Assembly: GCA_038234815.1 (NCBI GenBank)
Contig: JBBQSU010000127.1
Location: 1-9,862 of the forward strand
Reading direction: 5' to 3'
Length of the DNA stretch: 9,862 nucleotides
Origin: JBBQSU01 sp038234815
Lineage (GTDB): Bacteria; Planctomycetota; Phycisphaerae; Tepidisphaerales; Tepidisphaeraceae
This document shows, in pieces, positions 5,442 to 9,862 of this stretch. Made by a program: the position numbers and the translations under genes. The first letter of the stretch is position 1; each line of letters begins with the position of its first letter. Below the pieces are notes generated by a model. It saw nothing but the letters and a program-made list of their open reading frames with translations, made no database searches and had not been told where the DNA came from.

Positions 5442-5885
5442 ATGGCGGCACGTCTACCATCCACCGACTACCTGAGACTGGCTCGCCGACTGCGCGCCCG
5501 CCTGGCGGATGATTTGCCCGCGCTGCATCAAAGCCTCCAGTTGCTGGCCGATCGGCAAGACGGGCACGCAGCGTTCGCTTCGCTCGAAGAATTCCCATCC
5601 CAACAGCCCGAGGACTATTTCGCCCGGATGGTTCGCGCCGTTACAACCGGCCCGGTGCTCACCTACTCCGCCCGGCGGAATTTGCTGAATCAGGCCGCGC
5701 GGCTGGGCATCTCGCGATTCCATGCCAATCTCGTCATTGCCCGGGTTGCACATGAAGTAACCCTTCCGGGTAACGGGCAGGCGGCCGCAGTCTTACCGGG
5801 CCGGTATCGCTTGCTCGGGGCGATCTCGGTCGCCCTTGCCCTCCAAGGTGCGATACTGCTTGGCGGATGGATGATTTTTAGTTGA
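5442..5885 (+). CDS. Small tail-anchored protein, unrecognised
   Basis: This is a 147-residue product from ATG at 5442. A frame open back to 5304 would add 46 unlike residues and overlap the promoter zone of the divergent gene. The N-terminal two thirds are helical and charged (YLRLARRLRARLADDLP at 10-26; QPEDYFARMVRAV at 55-67), with SARRNLLNQAARLGISRF at 76-93. The C-terminus (about 122-147: YRLLGAISVALALQGAILLG and on) is a single membrane helix with only a few residues after it, a tail-anchor layout. I have the impression that the AARLGISRFHANLVIA stretch recurs in planctomycete hypotheticals, but I cannot assign a role. The ribosome site is weak, and a TTG at 5430 is an alternative start. 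Confidence 0.68.
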   Translation: MAARLPSTDYLRLARRLRARLADDLPALHQSLQLLADRQDGHAAFASLEEFPSQQPEDYFARMVRAVTTGPVLTYSARRNLLNQAARLGISRFHANLVIARVAHEVTLPGNGQAAAVLPGRYRLLGAISVALALQGAILLGGWMIFS

Positions 5886-5935
5886 ACATCCGCTTTGGTG
5901 GTTCCTCCTTCGCGCATTGGCTTGCGCCGGCTGTT

Positions 5936-6631
5936 TCAGGGCAAATCCAGCAGCATCAAATGCGCCTCCGAATCCGCTACAACTCGCAAATTTGCTTCAT
6001 CGGCGATGCGCGCCTGATCCCCTGACCCCAGCGCATTCCCATTCAGCTTGATCGACCCTTCAATGACGAACAGGTAGGCGTGGGTACCCGCGGGCTGATA
6101 GTCGAGCGCTTGGCCGGCGGCAAGCTTGGCGATACGGATCGAGGCATCCTGATCGATCGCCAGCGTGCCGGGCACGTCTCCGCTGCTCACCACCGGCATC
6201 CACTGCTGCAGGCCGGGAACAATCGAAAACCCCCGCTGCTCCCAGCGCGGCGTACTTCCCTTGGTTCGCGGGAAAATCCAAAGCTGTATTAGATGCACGC
6301 TTTTGGCCGGGTCGGCATTGCGCTCGGAATGCAAAATGCCTTTTCCCGCGCTCATCACCTGCACCTCACCAGTGCGCAACTCCTGGGTATGGCCGAGGCT
6401 GTCACTATGGGTCAGGGTGCCGTCGATCACATAAGTGACGATCTCCATGTCCCGGTGCGGGTGCGTGTCAAATCCCGTCTGCGCCGCAACAATGTCGTCA
6501 TTAAACACCCGCAGCGCGCTCCAGTGCAGGTTTTTCGGGTCGTGATAATCGCCAAATGAGAAGTGCCAGTGGGTTTTCAGCCAACCGTGATCTGCAAAAT
6601 GCCGCTCGTTGGATGGAATTACGTTGATCAT
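5936..6631 (-). CDS. Pirin-family bicupin, YhhW type
   Basis: This is a 231-residue two-domain cupin, the same length as E. coli YhhW (quercetin 2,3-dioxygenase activity in vitro). From the chosen start the metal ligands fall at His57, His59, His101 and Glu103 (THPHRDMEIVTYV; GILHSERN), matching the YhhW numbering exactly. The N-terminus INVIPSNERHFADHGWLKTH and the block HWSALRVFNDD are also typical. A longer frame runs back to 6703, but AAGGG at 6642-6638, 7 bases before the ATG at 6631, and the family length decide the start. An ATG at 6637 would have only a 1-base spacer after this site. The protein is cytoplasmic and probably binds one iron or another divalent metal in the N-terminal cupin. 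The physiological substrate is unknown. It is divergent from accA. Confidence 0.93.
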   Translation of the reverse strand: MINVIPSNERHFADHGWLKTHWHFSFGDYHDPKNLHWSALRVFNDDIVAAQTGFDTHPHRDMEIVTYVIDGTLTHSDSLGHTQELRTGEVQVMSAGKGILHSERNADPAKSVHLIQLWIFPRTKGSTPRWEQRGFSIVPGLQQWMPVVSSGDVPGTLAIDQDASIRIAKLAAGQALDYQPAGTHAYLFVIEGSIKLNGNALGSGDQARIADEANLRVVADSEAHLMLLDLP

Positions 6632-6770
6632 GGTCATACCCTTTATCAAAACCCGCCCGGCAACTTGCGCACTCAGATCGCTGCGGCCTGGCGGCGTTTC
6701 CAAGCGATTTAGGCATCCTAGGCCGACCGCCTGACCAAATCCGCCAACAGAACCCCGGAGGCGCCACTTG

Positions 6771-7937
6771 ATGCCGGCCCCCTCCCCGTCTAACGTATAC
6801 GCCCGTTTCGCCGGGGGCGCATGGATGCGCCAGAGTGAGGATCGGCGAGCGGTTTACTGGAAGGCGGCCGGTGGTTTTACCGGCTGGTCCAACACAATGT
6901 CGCAAATGCCGATCGATACGACACTCAACTCTGGCCCGCCGGCCAAAACCGTGCGCCATACCCTGGAGTTTGAAAAGCCACTGGCCCGGCTCGAACAGCA
7001 GATTCACGAGCTTGAGGCCCTTCAGGAACAGAAGCAGGTGGACTATGGACAGGAAATCCGCCAGCTTCGGGCCAATTACATGTCGCTCCTCCGCAAGACC
7101 TATGACAACCTCACGGCTTGGGAAACCGTGCAGGTGGCCCGGCATCCCCAGCGGCCGTTGTTCAAAGATTATGTCGAAATGATCTGCCGGGATTTTCGTG
7201 AATTGCACGGCGATCGGCTCTATGGCGACGACCCGGCCATCCGCTGCGGGCTGGCCCGACTCGGTGGACACAAGGTCATGCTGATCGGGCACCACAAGGG
7301 CAAGGACACCAAGGAGAAGGTTCAGTGTTACTTCGGCCTGGCCCATCCCGAAGGCTATCGCAAGGCCCTCCGGTGTATGAAACTGGCCGAAAAATTCGGC
7401 CTGCCGGTCGTGGCCTTGATTGACACCCCGGGGGCTTATCCGGGCATTGGCGCCGAAGAACGCGGGCAAGCCGAATCCATCGCCCGCAATCTCATGGAGA
7501 TGTCGCGCCTCAAAACACCCATCGTCAGCATCGTCACCGGCGAAGGTGGATCGGGCGGGGCCTTGGGCATCGGCGTGGCCGACCGCGTGGCCATGCTCGA
7601 GTATGCCTGGTATTCGGTCATCAGCCCCGAGGCCTGCTCGGCCATTCTCTTCAAGGGCAACGAGGCCGCGGCTCAACTGGCCGAATCCCTCAAGCTCACC
7701 AGCAAGCACCTTAAGCAGTACAACGTCATCGACCACGTCGTCGCCGAACCCCTCGGCGGTGCTCACCGCGATCCCCACACCGCTGCCCACAACCTCGAAC
7801 AGTACATCGCCAAGACGCTGCGCGATCTTAAACGCACCAAGACCGACAACCTGCTGGAACGACGCTACGAAAAATTCCGCAATCTCGGCGTCGTGCTTGA
7901 AACCGGTAAACGCGCCGCAACCAAGGCCGCCGGCTAG
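6771..7937 (+). CDS. accA: Acetyl-CoA carboxylase carboxyltransferase subunit alpha
   Basis: AccA forms, with AccD, the carboxyltransferase that moves carboxyl from biotin-BCCP to acetyl-CoA, giving malonyl-CoA for fatty acid synthesis. The family region starts near residue 64 (HTLEFEKPLARLEQQIHELE), followed by a coiled-coil helix to about 110. Crotonase-fold motifs follow: LIDTPGAYPGIGAEERGQAE (217-236), GEGGSGGALG (257-266, oxyanion loops) and SPEACSAILF (285-294). GGAGG-type pairing (GGAGG at 6757-6761, 9 bases before ATG 6771) supports the long 388-residue form with about 60 extra N-terminal residues. ATG at 6897 would give 346 residues, nearer the usual 320, but lacks a ribosome site. 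A TTG at 6768 also exists. No accD is seen in the window. Confidence 0.95.
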   Translation: MPAPSPSNVYARFAGGAWMRQSEDRRAVYWKAAGGFTGWSNTMSQMPIDTTLNSGPPAKTVRHTLEFEKPLARLEQQIHELEALQEQKQVDYGQEIRQLRANYMSLLRKTYDNLTAWETVQVARHPQRPLFKDYVEMICRDFRELHGDRLYGDDPAIRCGLARLGGHKVMLIGHHKGKDTKEKVQCYFGLAHPEGYRKALRCMKLAEKFGLPVVALIDTPGAYPGIGAEERGQAESIARNLMEMSRLKTPIVSIVTGEGGSGGALGIGVADRVAMLEYAWYSVISPEACSAILFKGNEAAAQLAESLKLTSKHLKQYNVIDHVVAEPLGGAHRDPHTAAHNLEQYIAKTLRDLKRTKTDNLLERRYEKFRNLGVVLETGKRAATKAAG

Positions 7938-7938
7938 G

Positions 7939-7960
7939 CGGGCAGGGTGGTTCTTGCCCG
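7939..7960. terminator. Shared hairpin between convergent accA and greA
   Basis: CGGGCA (7939-7944) and TGCCCG (7955-7960) form a 6-bp stem with a 10-base loop in the 35-bp gap between the two stops. The plus strand continues with CTTCCCTTT, a poor T-tract, and the minus strand has none. It may serve as a modest bidirectional terminator. Confidence 0.35.
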
Positions 7961-7972
7961 ACCCGCTTCCCT

Positions 7973-8440
7973 TTACACGATCTCCAGAATCTTGAATTCC
8001 ATCGTCCCCCGCGGGGCTTTCACCTTGATCTTATCGCCCACGCGCGCCTTTAAAAGCGACTCGCCCATCGGGCTGTTCACTGAAACGTTCATCACCTCGC
8101 TGTTGGCATCGGCCGGCTGGGCCTCGCCGACCAGCTTCACCAGTTGCTCCGAATCGTCGTCCAGGTCCAGCAGTTTCACCGTATGACCCAGGAACACCAT
8201 GTCCTCCGGCACGTCGTCGGTCGCCACCACCTGCAAGGTCCTTAGCTTGGCTTCCAGTCCGGCCAGTTCCCGCTGAATGTTCCGGTTCTCCTCCTTGGCA
8301 AAGTGATACTCGGCGTTCTCCGACAAGTCCCCCAACGCCGCCGCCTTGCGAATCCGGTCCTGCACGTCGATCTGCGCACGGAACAGGTCTTCCCGCTTCT
8401 TTTCCAACGCCACTTTTTCCTCGGCACTGACAAATTGCAT
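7973..8440 (-). CDS. greA: Transcription elongation factor GreA
   Basis: GreA inserts its coiled coil into the secondary channel of RNA polymerase and stimulates cleavage of backtracked transcripts. The product has 155 residues, the usual size. Residues 1-75 form the coiled coil, with the tip motif GDLSENAEYHFAKEEN (37-52); Asp38 and Glu41 are the acidic tip residues. The C-terminal FKBP-like domain (about 82-155) contains VMNVSVNSPMGESLLKARVG and ends VKAPRGTMEFKILEIV. The start is firm: AGGAG at 8453-8449, 8 bases before the ATG. The gene is monocistronic and convergent with accA. Upstream lie an 11-bp hairpin (8479-8504) and element copy B, which may shape its expression. Confidence 0.96.
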   Translation of the reverse strand: MQFVSAEEKVALEKKREDLFRAQIDVQDRIRKAAALGDLSENAEYHFAKEENRNIQRELAGLEAKLRTLQVVATDDVPEDMVFLGHTVKLLDLDDDSEQLVKLVGEAQPADANSEVMNVSVNSPMGESLLKARVGDKIKVKAPRGTMEFKILEIV

Positions 8441-8456
8441 GAACGTATCTCCTGCA

Positions 8457-8510
8457 AGCCACGATTTCTAAAACGCGAATCACCGCGCCGTTGGGCGCGG
8501 TGATCTTGTC
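8457..8510 (-). pseudogene. Possible remnant resembling the GreA C-terminus
   Basis: Just upstream of the greA ribosome site, one minus-strand frame reads DKITAPNGAVIRVLEIVA. It resembles the end of GreA in this window (DKIKVKAPRGTMEFKILEIV): DKI, AP, G and LEIV line up. Several codons differ only silently (Asp GAC/GAT, Leu TTA/CTG, Glu GAA/GAG). The frame has no stop after it and lacks an upstream GreA-like part. It may be a stump of a duplicated greA or of another small beta-barrel gene, or a chance match in 18 residues. Confidence 0.22.
8479..8504. promoter_or_regulatory. Perfect 11-bp GC-rich hairpin upstream of greA
   Basis: ATCACCGCGCC (8479-8489) pairs perfectly with GGCGCGGTGAT (8494-8504) around a 4-base loop, 38 bp upstream of the greA start. 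On the minus strand the stem is followed by TCGCGTTTTAG, so it could act as a terminator or attenuator for transcripts entering from element B, or as a stable leader structure of greA mRNA. Confidence 0.5.
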
Positions 8511-9088
8511 CGATCCAGGACGCCGCCCATCATATCCCCCAACCCCACCCGGGCCAAGCGCCATTTCATCCAAAATCCCGGCCCGACCGGCATGATCCCC
8601 GACCGACCGGTCGCTGCCAGATAATCCGCCCCCGCGCCGCCACTGTCGCGCGGGTAGCAACAGGCCCTCCAACTCGCTCCGGGATTCTCTCTTGCTGAGG
8701 AAGGAAGCGACTTGAGGCAGTTCTTGTCGAAACTCGGCCAAATTTGCATATTTTGGAGAGATTTTTGAGAAAAAGGGGGTCCAAAGGGGGTCCCAAAGAG
8801 GTCCCTTTGGGGTCCCACTGCTGTCTTGGCGAAGTCCTTTCCGGGTCCGGCGGGGTGCGGGGAGGGTCCGATTTGTTGCGATCGTCCGATGCCTTCAAGC
8901 TGGGAAAATCCCGCGGGGGAGACGCACGCGGCTAAAAGGACATTTGTCGGTCTGGCGTCGCCGAACAATTTCCCCCGCCCGAGTACAACGCCGGGCAACC
9001 ACCACGCCGCGCAAGCACCGGCGCGTAACGAGCCAATTAACGTCATGGAGTCCGAGGCAATCAACGTCATCAGGTCATTATTAGCCAT
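8480..9088 (-). CDS. Small protein of dispersed element copy B (unrecognised), possibly over-long
   Basis: This frame of 202 codons starts inside element copy B. AGAGGG (9103-9098) lies 9 bases before the ATG, within the conserved TAGGGTAGAGG stretch shared with copy A. The protein begins MANNDLMTLIASDSMTLIGS, where LMTLIASD and SMTLIGS look like an internal duplication. It has NVLLAAC at 49-55 and FGTPFGPPF at 98-106, the same three blocks and order as the copy A protein at nearly the same spacing. Beyond about residue 110 nothing matches copy A, so the C-terminal half may be read-through into flanking DNA and the true unit may be about 110-120 residues. No homology or function is recognised. 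Confidence 0.3.
   Translation of the reverse strand: MANNDLMTLIASDSMTLIGSLRAGACAAWWLPGVVLGRGKLFGDARPTNVLLAACVSPAGFSQLEGIGRSQQIGPSPHPAGPGKDFAKTAVGPQRDLFGTPFGPPFSQKSLQNMQIWPSFDKNCLKSLPSSARENPGASWRACCYPRDSGGAGADYLAATGRSGIMPVGPGFWMKWRLARVGLGDMMGGVLDRTRSPRPTAR
8775..8816 (+). repeat. GGGGGTCC(C)AAA purine repeat, copy B
   Basis: GGGGGTCCAAA, GGGGGTCCCAAA and GAGGTCCC, then TTTGGGGTCCC, follow a run of five A. Here CCCAAAG (8792-8798) and CTTTGGG (8805-8811) also form a 7-bp inverted repeat that copy A lacks in full. Confidence 0.75.
9034..9070. repeat. Imperfect 24-bp direct duplication in the copy B coding start
   Basis: CAATTAACGTCAT at 9034-9046 recurs as CAATCAACGTCAT at 9058-9070 with a 24-bp period. 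Being a multiple of three, it duplicates an MTLI-containing segment near the N-terminus of the small protein without a frameshift. Copy A lacks it. Confidence 0.55.
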
Positions 9089-9128
9089 AAGTAATGCCCT
9101 CTACCCTAGGGGCAGGAAAACGCCCGAA

Positions 9129-9158
9129 GGTGCGCGAATTGGCGCTAATTCGCGCAAC
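9129..9158. promoter_or_regulatory. 30-bp GCGC box 1, copy B
   Basis: GCGC tetramers stand at 9132, 9142 and 9152, exactly 10 bp apart. The inner arms GCGCGAATT and AATTCGCGC pair perfectly over 9 bp around GGCGCT. The box is 40 bp upstream of the copy B small-protein start. Confidence 0.5.
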
Positions 9159-9172
9159 TTGGAGTGCTCCAA
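9159..9172. promoter_or_regulatory. Palindrome TTGGAGTGCTCCAA, copy B
   Basis: Perfect 6-bp arms surround a TG centre directly after GCGC box 1, in the same position as in copy A. The right-hand flank differs between copies while the palindrome is kept. Confidence 0.42.
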
Positions 9173-9242
9173 AATGCAGTTAAACCTTTTGCTTTTCAGA
9201 GCTTATAAAAAATTTTATTTTTTTTGGAAAGGCTCAAATCTT

Positions 9243-9272
9243 GGTGCGCTTTTTGCCGCCAAACCGCGCACC
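9243..9272. promoter_or_regulatory. 30-bp GCGC box 2, copy B
   Basis: Arms GGTGCGC and GCGCACC are kept with GCGC at 9246 and 9266. The central tetramer has decayed to CCGC at 9256. It starts 114 bp from the start of box 1, as in copy A. Confidence 0.45.
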
Positions 9273-9303
9273 AACCGGTCGAGGGGCTAGCAGAAAAGAA
9301 TTG

Positions 9304-9345
9304 TCCACCGATGAACGCAGATGGAGTAAAGATCAATGAGGATCA
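9304..9345 (+). repeat. Degenerate GATG/GATC short-period repeat
   Basis: GATG or GATC occurs at 9310, 9320, 9331 and 9341, a period of 10-11 bp. The stretch CCACCGATGAACGCAGATG resembles the ACCACAGATGAACACAGAT family of intergenic repeats that I recall from planctomycete and related genomes; that resemblance is from memory and is unverified. The rest of 9273-9546 shows no gene or structure that I can support. Confidence 0.35.
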
Positions 9346-9546
9346 CGCTGGGGAAGTATCCCACCCACCCGCTTACTTGCGAGGCATGCATGACACATCT
9401 TGGCGGCGACGATCCAACCTAGCGCCTGATTCGCCAAAGTCCCACTTTCCTCATGCGATACCCCGGTCCTCCCGACGATTTCCGTTGCCCGCCACGCCGC
9501 CACAAGCCAGTGTATTCACCACAACCCGTAACCAAAACGCCCGCGA

Positions 9547-9746
9547 CGGCAGGGACTGCCGCCCTCCAGGGTGGTGTGTGGCGTTGCATGGGACGCGCTG
9601 GAGGGCGTCACTCCGTGACGCCGTTCCGGTTCGCGGCGGCAGTGACTGCCGCCCTCCAGGGCGGTGTGTGGCGTCGCATGGGACGCGCTGGAGGGCGTCA
9701 CTCTGTGACGCCGTGCCTATTCCGGCGGCAGGGACTGCCGCCCTCC
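9547..9746. repeat. Array of five alternating REP-like hairpins (BIME-like)
   Basis: Five short hairpins alternate in orientation, each with a GGAGGG head on the 5' side of its own strand. Minus-oriented units have stems at 9547-9561, 9635-9653 and 9724-9742 (CGGCAG/CTGCCG core, loop GGA or TGA). Plus-oriented units have stems at 9605-9621 and 9695-9711 (GCGTCAC/GTGACGC, loop TCC or TCT). The two stem types differ by paired changes that keep base pairing. The first four units form a 90-bp tandem duplication with 4 mismatches over about 76 aligned bases. The array ends about 30 bp before a gene start that looks like a RAYT transposase, the expected partner of REP elements. Confidence 0.8.
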
Positions 9747-9776
9747 AAACGCGGGTTGTTGTGTTGTGTGGGATTG

Positions 9777-9862
9777 ATGATGGATTCATCCCCTGAAATT
9801 CCGCAGCGAAAGCGCCCGGTGCATCGGGTGGTCGAGCACCGGGACCGGCCGACGATGGTGTT
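9777..9862 (+). CDS. Probable REP-associated tyrosine transposase (RAYT), start only
   Basis: Only the first 28 codons lie in the window (ATG at 9777 or 9780). They read MMDSSPEIPQRKRPVHRVV, then EHRDRPTMV. The basic RKRPVHR stretch followed by a hydrophobic strand (TMV...) resembles the N-terminus of single-strand-specific Y1/HUH RAYT proteins, whose first strand leads into an FxTxC-type segment. The catalytic HUH motif and tyrosine would be beyond the edge and cannot be checked. The adjacent REP-like array supports the call, since RAYT genes are typically flanked by the repeats they mobilise. The ribosome site is weak. Confidence 0.5.
   Translation, partial: MMDSSPEIPQRKRPVHRVVEHRDRPTMV

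Larger units (their letters stand above)
8768..9272 (-). repeat. Dispersed element, copy B (partner at 1674-2150)
   Basis: This is the second copy of the element, with the same order of parts: GGGGGTCC-AAA array (8775-8816), a GCGGCTAAAAGGACAT block near 8930-8945, small-protein start (9088) with TAGGGTAGAGG upstream, GCGC box 1 (9129-9158), palindrome (9159-9172), A/T-rich run with TTATTTTTTTT (about 9217-9227) and GCGC box 2 (9243-9272). Overall length is about 30 bp greater than copy A, mostly in the middle. Box-to-box spacing is identical (114 bp). No transposase or clean target duplication was found at the fading ends. Confidence 0.7.

Noticed and set aside
6501..7790. 429-residue minus-strand frame
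   Set aside because: It is antisense to accA and overlaps the pirin gene start; GC-rich codon bias opens the opposite strand. AccA motifs are unmistakable on the plus strand.
8031..8741. 236-residue minus-strand frame overlapping greA
   Set aside because: Most of it overlaps greA in another frame and is Gly/Arg-rich. Only the short GreA-like echo at 8457-8510 was kept as an observation.
9547..9746. Possible CRISPR array
   Set aside because: Units are alternating palindromes of two types and the linkers between them are themselves repeated, so there are no unique spacers; this fits REP/BIME elements.
9224..9796. 190-residue plus-strand frame over the REP array
   Set aside because: It translates the hairpin repeats themselves and crosses GCGC box 2; the protein repeats are a by-product of the DNA repeats.

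Overview
The window looks like a piece of a chromosome from a planctomycete, most likely of the Phycisphaerae. This rests on GC-rich DNA, a Fur-family repressor with the extended N-terminus typical of that group, and several proteins that I recognise only as planctomycete-style hypotheticals. The taxonomic call is an inference, because there is no rRNA or other marker gene here. No tRNA, rRNA or CRISPR array was seen.

Layout from left to right. Positions 1-643 (-) hold the N-terminal part of a GAF-type sensory regulator that runs off the left edge. A non-coding gap follows with a possible 28-residue hydrophobic small protein at 884-970 (+). A Fur-family regulator with eroded metal-binding motifs lies at 967-1476 (-). 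Positions about 1674-2150 are the first copy (A) of a dispersed element of about 0.5 kb. A GH99/WbsX-like protein lies at 2389-3516 (-). Next come a 200-residue unrecognised protein (3838-4440, +), a membrane-anchored unrecognised protein (4503-5300, -), a small tail-anchored protein (5442-5885, +), a YhhW-type pirin (5936-6631, -), accA (6771-7937, +) and greA (7973-8440, -). The second copy (B) of the element occupies about 8768-9272. The right end carries five alternating REP-like hairpins (9547-9746) directly in front of the start of what looks like a REP-associated tyrosine transposase (RAYT, from 9777 +, cut by the window edge).

The genes are mostly single and alternate in strand (divergent or convergent pairs), so there is no obvious multi-gene operon. 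accA (first step of fatty acid synthesis), greA (transcript cleavage) and the Fur-type repressor are housekeeping. The GH99-like protein and the pirin are accessory.

The most unusual content is the pair of dispersed elements. Each carries, in the same order, a GGGGGTCC-AAA purine repeat, a small minus-strand reading frame with a conserved Shine-Dalgarno sequence and start, a TTGGAGTGCTCCAA palindrome, and two 30-bp boxes. Each box has GCGC tetramers spaced exactly 10 bp apart, and the two boxes lie exactly 114 bp apart in both copies. Both copies sit upstream of a minus-strand regulator (fur-like, greA) in the same orientation. I do not recognise this element from any described family. The REP/RAYT module at the right edge is a second, independent repeat system.
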